DNA from: Ovis canadensis
Lineage: Eukaryota; Chordata; Mammalia; Artiodactyla; Bovidae
Assembly: GCF_042477335.2 (NCBI RefSeq)
Contig: NC_091247.1
Coordinates: forward strand, 224,650,001 to 224,714,000
Direction: 5' to 3'
Length of the DNA: 64,000 nucleotides
Below are positions 46,201 through 56,200 of this stretch, piece after piece. The notes below the pieces were generated by a model. It searched no databases, was not told where the DNA came from, and worked only from the letters and a program-made list of their open reading frames with translations. The stretch's first letter is position 1. Each line of letters opens with the position of its first letter. The translations under genes and the position numbers were made by a program.

Positions 46201-49200
46201 ATTGAATTGAATGAAATTGTAAGAACATCTGTCCTACCCATAGACTATGAGAAAGAGTGCTCATGACTTAATTCTCTTCAGCTTCCATCGTCTTTGTCAA
46301 GTGGTTTGCAAATAGTAGGCACTTGATCTATATTGAATTAGATTTATCAAGCCATCCTGACCTTTTTAAGATGGCTCGATTATTCTCTCTGTGTGTTTAC
46401 TGTCTTCCAATCAGGTTATAAGCTCCTTAAAGATGGAAATTGTGTCTTCAGCCTTGGGCAAGTTTCTTAGACTCCGTGTGTATTAGTTTCTTTTCCTATA
46501 AAATGGGGAATATAATACTACCTATGAGCTATTATTCCACAGAGTCTAGAATAGTTTTGTGCCCTTGTCGCTGCTTCATGAATCCTTGTTCAGTGAGTAA
46601 AATCCAGCTCAGTTGAATGCCCAGATGAGCATACCTCTGGAAGGTGGCAAATGCCCGGCCCATGGCTCAGTCCATGACCTGAAGAGAAGTTCACCTGCTG
46701 GTACCTGCATTAGTGAATGACCACGTGTTTTTGTTGTTTGTTTGTTCACAGTGGAAAACCTCAACCACTGTGAGTTTGCCCTGCTTCGAGACTTTGTCAT
46801 CAGGTAAGATGCACCCCTCCCATCCGATGGCAGGTTTAATTATTTGGGGTCCAGCAGCCACTTGTTCAGATCCACTTCCTCGGTCCCCAGGTCCCTCTGA
46901 CAGAGCTTCTGCCGCAGTCCCCACTCCCATCTTGAAGGACAAGGGGCTCAAGAGCTGTCATTGGCTCTCTGGTCCCAGTCACCGGGTCCAGACCCTGGAA
47001 GCCATGTGTTGACCGCAGACGTGGGTCCTCTCTCCCTCGTCCTGCCCCTAATCATCCCTCTTTCTCTTGCCCTGTGTCCTTCAGGACGCACCTCCAGGAC
47101 CTCAAGGAAGTGACACACAACATCCACTATGAGACCTACAGGGCCAAGCGTCTTAATGACAATGGAGGCCTCCCCCCGGTGAGCGTGGACACAGAGGAAG
47201 GCCACGGCAGTAACCCATGACGGCCCTTTCTCCGTATCATCACACATACCCACTTCCCCACACACACACATCCTCAGACCACCACCCACCACCTTCTTCC
47301 TTTCTACTCTGTCCCACAGGCCTGTCTGGTAATTGTGGAGCATCTTGTCTACAGTGTGTGTGTGTGTGTGTTGTGTGTGTACGAGAGATAGAGAGTGTGT
47401 ATGTGTGTGTGCGTGCATATGTGTGTATGTGTGTGCGCCTGTGCAGGGCTGAGGTATTTATACTGCCTCCCTGGAAAGTTCCTAGTAAGCTTGGTTCCTC
47501 CATGGCTGTCCATTATCTGTCTCCTTTCCTTGTGTCCCAGAACAAGGCCGTGTGCCTCACTCAAGAGGTCTGGGGGAGGCTTCATTTAAAAATGATGGGA
47601 GCAGGTGAGCCTCAGGTAACGCTTTCTTATCTCTGAACCCACCTGTGAGCAGGGACCGCAGAAATTCTCCAAAGACGGTCTGTGGAGCTTGACCTGGGAT
47701 GGTGGGGCGGGGAGAGTTGAGGACTTAACCTCCCTGTAAGCCCGGGGTGGTCTGTTGTGAGGCTAGGACTTTTGGGGAAAAGAAAGATTGGGGAGAGCAG
47801 AGAAGTCGGCCAGTGCTGGGTTCCTGCAGAATTAGTGCCTACAAGTGGAGGAGAGAGCTCCACCCTTCGGTCTGTGTGGCATTCACTGTCCAGAAGCTAC
47901 CACCTGTCTCTGTCGCAGACTGCTGCTTTCCACATATCCCACCGCCAGCCCCCTGCCTCACTCTCCTCTGCTCCCCTCTTTTCTCTTTCTTCCCTTTCCC
48001 TCCTTCCTTTGTCCTGCCCCCTCTGACATCTTTCGTTTCCTTTTAGCCTAATCCATTTGAGCTGCACTTCTATATTTAGGATTTATGGCCAGGTTACTTC
48101 CAAAAGTGACTTTAGGCCACTTAACATCCCCAGTAAAATCACAGGACAGTACAAAAGGAGATTACAAGGGAAATCAGATCTGTGAGAAGCATGGGAAACA
48201 CAGTTTCTGCAGTCGAGTGATGAAAACGGCCCTGAGCTTGTGGGCAGCCTTGCAAAGGACAGGACACAGGGAGCTCTGTGGTTCCCAGTGTCTGGTTAAA
48301 GAAACACATGTGCTGGTCAAGTGAGACAACCTTTGTTTTAGGTGTCAGGTCCTAGCAGAACTGAGTCTAAAGAAGTATCAAGAACAATATACAGTGTTTG
48401 TCTTTCTTGGTTGTTTGGCTTCAGAGACAGTTTCGAACCTCATCTCCCTCCTGTCCATCAGGATTCTTCCTCCTTAAAGCTGGCTTCTGTTTCTCCTCCT
48501 TCTTATGTATACTTGACCTCCCTCTCCTTCTCTTCTATTCTCTTTCTCGTGTTGAAGCTACTTGCATTTTTGTCTGTCTTTCTCAGCTTTCTGCACTTCC
48601 TCTTCCTCACCCCTGTAGACATGCCCAATGATACTCACAAGCCTGCAAGTAGCCTTTTCTTGCCTTCCCCATCAGCCCTGTATTTATTAATGCATATATT
48701 TTCCATGTTGTTTGACACACAAGTTACTCTTTCTCCTTTAGTCTGTAAGGTGGCTGAAATTTCAAGCTGGGGAAACAGTTTAGCCTCAGGCAAGGGAAAA
48801 AATTGATACTGTTTACAGTGACCTCTTACAACCTGTTTCATCTCCTGGTCCAACCCGAGGCGTTTTACTGGCCTTCTACAAATCCCAGCATGTATAGGCC
48901 CTTATCACTCAGGTGCTAGGAAAACGTATAGACTTAAGACCAAGATTCAGCAGACCAGGAGAAAGAGGTGGGTGATCAGATTGCTAGTGGCCCCTAACTC
49001 ATGGTCTCCAATCTTTCCTGGAAGCTCATTACCATTCCAACCCCCATCTTCCCTCACTCACACAGTTATCCCAGGTTAGGCACCAGTCAGAGCAGAACAG
49101 CGCAGGGTTAGAATCCAGAGGTTGCTAAGTTTCAACAGAAGAGGGACCCCTGGCTTATATGAAGACGTGGGACTGGACACCTTGGCCTCACAGGGAAGGT

Positions 49201-49429
49201 CTGAGGTGGGCATGGGGGGCCCTGGCGAGGCCGAGGAAGAGAATAGGAGAATGATGCCTGGGGCTCCTCAACCGTGGTCTCAGCCTCTGTGGAGGAGCTG
49301 TTCTGTATGCCTGCTGTCAGCTGCCGGTCTCCACACCCTCAACCGTTCTCAACCCCCCTGCAGGGAGAAGGCCTCCTGGGCACTGTCCTTCCACCCGTGC
49401 CAGCCACCCCCTGCCCCACTGCCGAATGA
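31081..49429 (+). CDS. SEPTIN3: SEPTIN3, neuronal septin-3 (11 coding exons, 358 residues)
   Basis: Septin-3 is a filament-forming GTP-binding protein of the SEPT3/9/12 group. It is enriched in neurons and presynaptic terminals and assembles with other septins under the plasma membrane. The spliced frame covers 1,077 nt, 358 residues plus stop, the length I recall for the human protein. Features: P-loop GQSGLGKST (68-76), switch motif DTPGFGD (125-131), AKAD (207-210), and the septin unique element near the C-terminus. RKASS includes Ser91, the reported PKG site. As expected for the group there is no C-terminal coiled coil. All introns are GT-AG with matching phases. Exon 1 holds only MSK plus one base. 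Exon 10 can read through its donor to give another C-terminus. Introns are filled with SINEs and BovB fragments, but no coding exon is touched. Confidence 0.97.
32697..32716. repeat. (AAAT)n microsatellite
   Basis: About five ATAA units, in SEPTIN3 intron 1. The surrounding 31.2-33.9 kb is single-copy intron DNA. Confidence 0.85.
33973..34130 (+). repeat. CHR-type tRNA SINE
   Basis: GACTTCCCTGGTGGTTCAGT begins the copy, followed by a diverged body and A-rich tail. Confidence 0.85.
34251..34376 (+). repeat. BovA SINE unit with target-site duplication
   Basis: AGAAAGCAATGGCACCCTAC to GAAGTGACTTAGCAG. CATGTGCTTCTT flanks it on both sides (about 34238 and 34376). Confidence 0.9.
34390..34588 (-). 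repeat. CHR-type tRNA SINE, antisense
   Basis: TTTTGTTGCATCAGGTCTTA begins it, and GGACCACCGGGGAAGTCCC ends it. Confidence 0.85.
34738..35035 (-). mobile_element. MER5A DNA transposon, antisense, split by a Bov-tA tail
   Basis: The left part has TTCTCAACTGTTAGCAG and ACAACATCTGGCATAGTCTG. The right part has GCGTCTAGTAGAGGCCAGGA and CAATGCCCAGGACGGCTCCC. They are consecutive MER5A segments. Confidence 0.75.
34826..34945 (+). repeat. Bov-tA SINE fragment inside MER5A
   Basis: AAGGAAATGACAACCCAGTC to CTACTGAGTGACTAAGCATG. The tRNA-like head is missing. Confidence 0.85.
35362..35553 (+). CDS. SEPTIN3: SEPTIN3 coding exon 2
   Basis: The acceptor is GGCTTTGCAG and the donor GTACGG, phases 1/1. 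It encodes residues 4-68: a proline-rich stretch ([19 protein letters not shown]), then the start of the GTPase domain to NIMVVG. A second ATG (Met14, 35391) has a better context (GCAGCCATG). Confidence 0.95.
36490..36880 (-). mobile_element. BovB LINE 3' fragment, antisense
   Basis: TTGTTGTTGTTCAATCGCTA, CCCCATGGACTGCAGCACAC and CAAGGGACTCTCAAGAGTC are diagnostic. It lies in SEPTIN3 intron 2. Confidence 0.9.
37355..37483 (+). CDS. SEPTIN3: SEPTIN3 coding exon 3 (P-loop)
   Basis: It reads [20 protein letters not shown] to [10 protein letters not shown], phases 1/1. It completes the P-loop and carries Ser91. Confidence 0.97.
37740..37928 (-). repeat. CHR-type tRNA SINE, antisense
   Basis: A T/G run then CTGCACCAGGTCTTAGTTAC, ending GGCCCACCAGAGAAGTCCC. 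It lies in SEPTIN3 intron 3. Confidence 0.85.
38142..38223 (+). CDS. SEPTIN3: SEPTIN3 coding exon 4 (DTPGFGD)
   Basis: It encodes [20 protein letters not shown] and continues DQINNEN, phases 1/2. The donor is GTATGT. Confidence 0.97.
38808..39030 (+). repeat. Bov-tA SINE
   Basis: GGGCTCCCCAAGTGGCTCAG to CGACTTAGCAACTGAGCACA. ACTGAGG occurs on both sides. It lies in SEPTIN3 intron 4, and an A19 run lies just upstream at 38743-38761. Confidence 0.9.
39740..39951 (-). repeat. Bov-tA SINE, antisense, with target-site duplication
   Basis: TTGTTGTCGTTTAGCCCCTC to GAGCCACCAGGGAAGCCCC. GTTCAGAACTAT and GTTCAGTATTAT flank it. Confidence 0.9.
40362..40499 (+). CDS. SEPTIN3: SEPTIN3 coding exon 5
   Basis: It encodes [40 protein letters not shown] and SPTGH. 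The acceptor is CCTCCTCCAG, the donor GTACGT, phases 2/2. Confidence 0.97.
41783..41900 (+). CDS. SEPTIN3: SEPTIN3 coding exon 6 (AKAD)
   Basis: It encodes [20 protein letters not shown] then [19 protein letters not shown], including the guanine-specificity motif AKAD. The donor is GTGAGA, phases 2/0. Confidence 0.97.
42756..42851 (+). CDS. SEPTIN3: SEPTIN3 coding exon 7
   Basis: It encodes [20 protein letters not shown] then [12 protein letters not shown], phases 0/0. The acceptor is CGCCTCTAG. Confidence 0.97.
43285..43495 (-). mobile_element. BovB LINE 3' fragment, antisense
   Basis: GTTGTTCAGTCGCTCAGTCG to CCAGCATCAGGGTCTTTTC, in SEPTIN3 intron 7. Confidence 0.9.
43680..44222 (-). mobile_element. 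BovB LINE 3' fragment, antisense
   Basis: A second, longer BovB copy in intron 7, from TTCAGTTCAGTCACTCAGTC to AAGGAGTAAGCATCTTTTAA. It encodes, on the minus strand, [19 protein letters not shown] and upstream segments of the BovB C-terminus. Confidence 0.9.
44505..44776 (-). repeat. CHR-type tRNA SINE, long antisense form, with target-site duplication
   Basis: The body runs from TAGTCTTAGTTGTGGCATGC to GACCACCAGGAAAGTCCTG. AAGTCCACTCTT and AAATCCACTCTT flank it. Confidence 0.85.
44780..45424. other. SEPTIN3 intron 7, right part; nothing further seen
   Basis: Single-copy intron DNA. 45530-46750 (intron 8) is likewise largely single-copy, with possible MIR traces such as CACATGACTTATTAGTGGTG near 46060. 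Confidence 0.4.
45425..45524 (+). CDS. SEPTIN3: SEPTIN3 coding exon 8
   Basis: It encodes [20 protein letters not shown] then [13 protein letters not shown], phases 0/1. The acceptor is TTTGTCAGCAG, a tandem NAGNAG, so the first Gln may be skipped in some transcripts. Confidence 0.96.
46752..46803 (+). CDS. SEPTIN3: SEPTIN3 coding exon 9
   Basis: It encodes [16 protein letters not shown], phases 1/2. The donor is GTAAGA. Confidence 0.96.
47085..47220 (+). CDS. SEPTIN3: SEPTIN3 coding exon 10, with alternative C-terminus by read-through
   Basis: Spliced form: 47085-47178, ending at GGLPP with the donor GTGAGC. Unspliced form: reading continues as [13 protein letters not shown] to TGA at 47218-47220, giving a 350-residue protein. 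Both ends match C-termini I recall for human septin-3 isoforms. Confidence 0.93.
47355..47435. repeat. (GT)n-rich microsatellite
   Basis: Interrupted GT arrays (TGTGTGTGTGTGTG, then GTGTATGTGTGTGCG) in SEPTIN3 intron 10. The rest of that intron to 49.3 kb shows no repeats that I recognise. Confidence 0.9.
49364..49429 (+). CDS. SEPTIN3: SEPTIN3 coding exon 11 (long-isoform C-terminus)
   Basis: The acceptor is CAACCCCCCTGCAG. It encodes [20 protein letters not shown] then E and TGA, the C-terminus of the 358-residue form. Confidence 0.95.
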   Translation, partial: GEGLLGTVLPPVPATPCPTAE

Positions 49430-50720
49430 AGGCCATTCCAGGCGCCGCTCCTCCCTCCATTCCGCTCAGCTCTTCTTGCTGCAGGGCCACGCGCTCTTTA
49501 GCGCTGTGCGTGTCGGGCCCACCACCACAGCCCCTCTCAGCCCTCAGCAGATGGGGGCGGCCAGCTGCCTCTTTAGGATAGTTGCTGCTTCCATTTATCC
49601 ACACCACCCCTCTCCTCCCAGTGGAATGGAGTTCCCGCCAGCACTGCCCTCCTCCATCGTCTGTGTCAGCCGGTCCTAGCCCATCCGTAGGGTGAAAGAA
49701 CTCACCAAGAGCTTCTTCTGCCCTTGCAAACCCATATCAGCTACTTGTAACCATCTCCAAGGGATATGGCGTTGCTCCTTGTCCATTCATCTGCATGAGC
49801 TGCTCTTGACTTCCTTAAAGGGTCAAGAAAGCAACTTTTCTGCTTGTCGGATTTGTTGACGTCAGCTGTGTGAGCCCCAACGTGGGACAAGGGTGTCTCC
49901 TTCATTGCTTAAAGCCTATTTGTAAGGATGGGTCATTCCAGATGGGGGGGAGCAAGGGCCAGGATCACTTTTTAAAAAAAATCACCGCTGGTGACTGGCC
50001 CAGAGTGCAGCCACACACCCTCCCTACCCCATATAGCAGCCATTTAGGAATGGTGGTTTTCCTGAAGAGACATTCCTGGAGTTGACTTCCTTATCCTTAG
50101 ATTTTAAATAAGAACTAAACACACACACCAAATTCCGGAAGCTCACGAGATGTGAACTCTAGGAAGAAAAGCACCCTTCTGTCCACTTAGCAATAAGAGG
50201 GAATCTTTTCCCACCTACCCTGGCTACTCCTACACCCCACCCCGCCCCCACTCCATTAATGTCAGTAATGCATTAGCCTGGCCACAGTCGGTCACTGTAG
50301 GCTGGTGGAAAATCCCCAGTGGAGGGCAAAGCCCTCCCATCAGATGCATGAATGTTTGCGAATGTTGGCTGCCACTGCCCACCCCTGCACTGAGTCTTTA
50401 TGGACTACCCGTTGCCCACTGCCCGACCACTTCCACCTGGACACAACTTGCTCAAAGGCTGGTGACTTGTGGGCCATTCATCTACAACCAAGTCCTGATG
50501 GAGCAAGAGGCCCAAGCCTAGGGGATGCAAGAACGACCCATTTCTTAAATGTTACCAGTCCCAGCCAACCTTTTGGTGACATTACGGTTAATTTTCCCAA
50601 TTGAAAGTAAGCCAACAGACACTCAAACTGGTTGTGTAAATGTTGCTAGACTTTATGTGTTGTACAACTAAACATTGCTGTTTGAACAATAACTGTCTGA
50701 ACTGTGTTTTATTTGTGCTC
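49430..50720 (+). other. SEPTIN3: SEPTIN3 3' UTR (3' end approximate)
   Basis: Repeat-free single-copy DNA follows the stop. I see no canonical AATAAA before 51 kb. The variant AATAAC in a TTTGAACAATAACTG context at about 50686, followed by a T/G-rich stretch, is a plausible weak signal. A palindromic TGACGTCA lies at 49857-49864. Confidence 0.45.
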
Positions 50721-51416
50721 CTCGATTCTTGGCCAAATTAGCTATTACATCATCTCACTCCTGTGGAGGGTGAGATAGGACCATGTTGGTAAGAAGCAGA
50801 CACAGAAATTAGAGATGGAAAATTTTTGTTCATCTTCAGTTGGCAAGAAATTGGTTGCCAGGCATTATTCCCTGGACTTTTGTGTCCAAAATAAGTTATA
50901 GATCTTTCACACGACCTTGAGGGATGTGGTAGTCTATGTAGCCTGTTTCCTCCAATGGAAACGATGCTTATTTTCATTCAGTTAATTTCCGAGCTTTCTC
51001 TCCTCCTTTTTCCAAAGGCATAAAACCAAAACTGTGAGAGGAGTGGATCCATCTTGCTAGAAACCTGCCTATTTTGCACTGAAGACTTTTAAACTTAAAG
51101 CACTAGCTTTTCTCTTATCTTTTTTGAACTTAAGTCAGTCCTTCCTGTCTATGTGGTTTACACTGTCTTCTATAGCCAGCAAATAACACAACTCTACCTG
51201 CACATTATTTCTCTGAATTTGAATACAACCACCATATGCAATTGTGTTTGGATCCTCAATGTTCTGTATGATGATCTCAAGGTATAAATGAATGGTAGGG
51301 GTCAAGACTAGAGGAAGCAAGGTCACTGTGCTCTTGGAGTCATTCAGGTTAAATGATGAGGGCCAGACCTAGAGCCACAAGGAGAAGAAAAGTGAGAAGA
51401 TTTGAGAGACAGTTGG

Positions 51417-51634
51417 GCTTCCCTGGTGGCTCAGAGGGTAAGGCGTCTGCCTGCAATGCAGGAGACCTGGGTTTGATCCCTGGGCCAGGAAGATCCCCTG
51501 GAGAAGGAAATGGCAATCTACTCCAGTACTCTTGCCTGGAAAATCCCATGGACAGAGAAGCCTAGTAGACTACAGTCCATGGGATCGCAAAGAGTCGGAC
51601 ATGACTGAGCGACTTCACTTTCTTTCTTTTCTTG
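51417..51634 (+). repeat. Bov-tA SINE
   Basis: GGGCTTCCCTGGTGGCTCAG to GAGCGACTTCACTTTCTTTC; near-consensus, so a young copy. Confidence 0.92.
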
Positions 51635-51952
51635 GCAAACATAAAATATTACAGCTGAAAGAAACCTAAGAGTTCTTCTACTTCTTTCTTCAAACAGATA
51701 AGGAAACAAGGCTAGGAAGCATGATCATCTTGCCCAAGGTTATATACTTAGTTAACAACGCAGGACAGGACCTAGAGAGCAATGCGTGATGTTTGTTCCA
51801 CTGCTTCACACCATTCCTATGGTAGTCATAATTAAAAATATATGTATACATATACATTTCTGAAATCAGGATACATCTTACAACAGATGTCAGTAGATTT
51901 AGCAGCTTTTTCCCCTTAGAGTTACACTTCAAAATGGTGCATTTTATAACTG

Positions 51953-52147
51953 TTGTTTAATTGCTGAGTTGTATCTGACTCTTCACGACCCCATGGTCTG
52001 TAGCCCACCAGGCTCCTCTGTCCAGATTTCCCAGGCAAGAATATTCAAGTGGCTTGCCATTTCCTTCTCCAGGGTATCTTCCCAGAGATCAAACCAGTGT
52101 CTCCTGCTTGGTAGGCTGTCTTTACCTCTGAGCCACCTGGGAAACCC
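51953..52147 (-). repeat. Bov-tA SINE, antisense, with target-site duplication
   Basis: TTGTTTAATTGCTGAGTTGT to GAGCCACCTGGGAAACCCC. ATTTTATAACTG flanks it (51941-51952 and about 52150-52161). Confidence 0.92.
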
Positions 52148-52659
52148 CTATTTTATAACTGACAACATCTTAAATTTGATGAAATATATGGTAGGTAATC
52201 CAGATGTTAACATCCTTTTATTGGAAGACCTCTGGTGCTATTGGTGAAGTTCAAGGAAATAAGCAAACACACAACATTTTAGTCTTAAAAGCAACTCTGA
52301 TAAAATGTATCACCTGATCCTCACAATCACCCTTTGGAGGAGGCAGGGCAGGTATGATGGGAGACACAGACAAAAGGCTCTCTCCATCTTGGAGCTGGAA
52401 CGGACTCACTCAGGATCGAAATCCCCTCTTGGATCTCCTCACCCAGCTCTTGCACCGTTTCCTGGACGCTGCCTCACAAAAAAAATTGGCTCTGATTTCA
52501 GTCTTTCTCTGGGGGAAGAGAGTTCTGCTCGCCTCAGGAAAAGTGAGGAATCATTTCAAACTTTTTCTCCAAAGGGCAACAGTTTTCTGACCTGGGTCAG
52601 GAAGGGCATAGGAAAATCCCGCTTTTAATTTTGACTCCTGACAGGACCAATTCAAGTCC

Positions 52660-53200
52660 ATACTCGTGGGCAGCGGGGCAGCTAGGCAGGGACGACAAAG
52701 CAGCGGCCAAGACTGGGTCTGGCTGCGGTGATCACCGCCTCATCCCTTACGCCTCGGCGCTCTGGGGGCGGAGCCAATCCCCTGGACCTGCCCGCTTTCC
52801 CCTCACGGCTGTCTCAACCTTGACTCTGCTGGGTTCTCTGACGGAGGCCCCTCACGTGACCAGCTGCCTCATTCACTCACTCCCGGTCCTTGCGCCATAA
52901 TCTCCGCCCTGCCCTCCAGAACCCCGCCCAACGGCTTGGCGCAGGCCCCGCCCCTTCCCATCTGCGGGGCGGCAGGAGGGGGCCTGAGCAGGATGGCCGT
53001 GAACCAGAGCCACACCGAGAGCCGTCGTGGGGCCCTCATCTCCACTGGCGAAAGGTGCCTGAAAGGAAGCCTGTGGAGCTGTCGGAGGGAGGAGAGGCCA
53101 GGAGAATTGGCGGTGCACAAACTCTCAGCCAGTCAGAGACTTTCCCGCCTTTTCTGCGCTCATAGCAAGCGTAGCTCTTCCCCGACCGTTAGAGCCGGCG
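52660..53200 (+). promoter_or_regulatory. WBP2NL: CpG-rich promoter of WBP2NL
   Basis: A GC box plus CCAAT box (GGGGGCGGAGCCAATCC, about 52764-52780), a CACGTGAC E-box (52853-52860) and two GC boxes (about 52945-52970) lie within 240 bases upstream of the ATG at 52993. Confidence 0.65.
52993..53054 (+). CDS. WBP2NL: WBP2NL coding exon 1
   Basis: It encodes [20 protein letters not shown] plus two bases. The donor AAAG|GTGCCT is weak beyond the invariant GT. The start context AGCAGGATGG is adequate. Confidence 0.92.
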
Positions 53201-56200
53201 CTGCCTCGCGGGTGTTCTGGATGTGAATGTGGTGGAGGCGGGAATAGGGGTGTTGCACGTGTGAAGGGCACGTGCCCAGGGAGTGAGCCGTGTGCTGCCT
53301 CAGAAAAAAGTTGGAAGTGCAGTGGCAGGAAAGGGAAGTCACACCGACCCTCGGGGTGGCGTGCCGTGCTGTTAGGAGTGAGCTACCTTTGTAGAGTGAC
53401 GGCACCAAGGTCCCAGGCTTCTGGGAGGTAGAAAAGTCACGAGTGTGGCTCTTTCTAGAAAGATCCTAAACTGTCCAGGGCCTCTCTTCACCCTCAGAAC
53501 TTCAAAAAAAAACCCTCTCTTCTTCGTCCCCAATCAAGGAGATGGCTGGTCTTACTTTTTTGAAAAGATGGGGACCAAAAGAAGACACGTCTGGGAAGAG
53601 TGATGTTCTCTCACCTCCCGTGGGGGCCCTGGGGTTTGCACCCATGGCTTTGTGGTGCTAGCAGTGCCTGCTGTTCACCTGTTTCCTCCAGCCTCGTCAG
53701 GTTCAGCCCAGAGTTGCCCCTTTTTACTTCCCTACCCAATATCTCCAGTACTTTGGCCACCTCATGTGAAGAGTTGACTCATTGGAAAAGACTCTGATGC
53801 TGGGACGGATTGGGGGCAGGAGGAGAAGGGGACGACCGAGGATGAGATGGCTGGATGGCATCACGGACTCGATGGACGTGAGTCTGAGTGAACTCTGGGA
53901 GATGGTGATGGACAGGGAGGCCTGGCGTGCTGCGATTCATGGGGTCGCAAAGAGTCGGACACGACTGAGTGACTGAACTGAACTGAACCCAATACCTTGG
54001 CCCCTGCTTCACTCCCCTCCTCAATCCCCTGCCCAGGCTGTTAAGAGTCCTGTTCAAACTCCCCAACAGTTCTTAAATATGCTCCTCTCTCTGGTCAGAT
54101 TTGCCCTCGTTTTCCTTTGCTCTCGCCTAGCTGTGAGACTCTGAAGCCCAATGCAGTGCTCAGGTGAGGCAAAACACACCCAGATTGCTTTGAATGCATC
54201 TATCAGGAAGATCCTTTAAGACAGTACATCATGCTGATGTCCAGATCTGTTTTTTCTATGCTTCCTTCCCCAGAATATTTTCTTGACAGATTTATACACT
54301 CTGAAGGCTGTACATCCTCCCTTGGCCCTGAAGGACGGCTGCTGTTTTGTTCAGTTTTCCTAGTAGTGAGATGATTGCCCACCATGCTGATGCCCTGCAC
54401 GCTGGCCTGGAGAACTGAGACCTGTGTGCCTGTGGCTCTGTGCCTGGAAGCCACTTCTAATCTGGTGTTTGGGTGTCTTCTCAACTGGGCTACGAGTTTG
54501 TCTCTCTGCTTTTCTGTTTGTGTGCTAGAGGCAAGGAATGAAGCGTGGCCTTAAAAAATTATAGCAAATATTGATTTTATGTGAATTATCTTTGTGGAGT
54601 CCTTTCTGTGCTCTCCAATGGTTCGCCTTATTGGGGCACTGTTCTAAGGGCTTTGTGTTTATAACTGCTCTATCTGCAGTGAGGATCAGTATGATTTTCC
54701 TCATGTCACAGGTGGAAAAGCTGAAGCAAAAAGTAATTTGCCTAAAATCATATGGTCAGGCATGTGGCAGAGCTCTGAATTTCGGTAGTGTGTATTCATG
54801 TCTCTACGCTGGCTGCCCCTTGAAAAGGAGAACTCTGTCTCTGCAAGCAAAGACTCTGTCAGGGCTCTACCTTTTCGGATAGAAACTACTTTACAGAAAT
54901 AGCTTGAGAGGAAGAAGATTGGTTATATTTTGACTTCTCCTGACTCTTCACAATACACAGTTAAGAAATTCATCACAGCTTGGCTGTGTTATGTGGAGAT
55001 TTTTTTTCTGAGCCCAGCTGAAAAGTCATAAATGTATGAGCCAGACTGTACTGGTAAAAAGGAAGATACTGATTGAGTTGTTTTTTAAAAAAATCCATAT
55101 TTTAAAGTGTGCAGGTAATACCATTTAGAAAAATTGGGAAACATTTAATTACTCCAAATTCTTACATGAAGTGCTTTTTATATTTTGATATGTATCCTTT
55201 TGCACATCCCTCTGTGGAAATACACACACCTTCCCCTATCAGACTGCTTTGTAATTTGTTTTCCTCATTTACAGATGTATTGAGAATGCTTTGCAGTATT
55301 GGCATCTATTAATACATCATTATTTTTGATGTCTGGTACTCCAATATGCAGACATTTTTGCTCAAGCCACTATCTGGGATAAATCTGGTTTTAATTTGTC
55401 ATTGCTATAAACATTGCCACAGTTAATTTCTTGAAGATTTATTTTTGTTCACCTATCAAAATGTTTCTTTCAGACATATTCCTGAAAGTGAAATTGGGGG
55501 GTCAAAAGACATAGACTTCTAAAAAACAATTATTTGTTATTTATTTAAATATATATATTTTTTTATTTGGCTGTGTTGAGTCTTGATTTTGGCACACAAA
55601 CCTTTGTTGTGGCCTGTGGGATCTTTAGTTCTGGTGTGCAGAATCTAGTTCCTGGACCAGGAATTGAACCCAGGCCTGCGTTGGGAGCTTGAAGTCTTAA
55701 CTGCTGGACCACCAGGGAAGTCCCCAGAGGACATAGACTTAAAAATTTTTTTTTACATATTTATATAAAAATCCTTGTAAAAATATTTTTAAATATTACA
55801 CATATTTTATATTTAACATATTTATAAATGGAAATGTATTTATTGCAAATTCCCCCTATGGTTTCAGTTTCAGTTCAGTTGCTCAGTCGTGTCTGATGCT
55901 TTGCAATCTTGTGAACCACAGCACGCCAGGCCTCCCTGTCCATCACCAACTCTCGGAGTCCACCCAAACCCATGTCCATTGAGTTGGTGATGCCATCCAA
56001 CCATCTCATCCTCTGCTGATCCCTTCTCCTCCTGCCCTCAATCTTTCCCAGCATCAGGGTCTTTTCAAATGAGTCAGCTCTTCACATCAGGTGGCCAAAG
56101 TATTGGAGTTTTAGCTTCAGCATCAGTCCTTCCAATGAATATTCAGGACTGATCTCCTTTAGGATGGACTGGTTAGATCTCCTTGCAGTCCAAGGGACTC

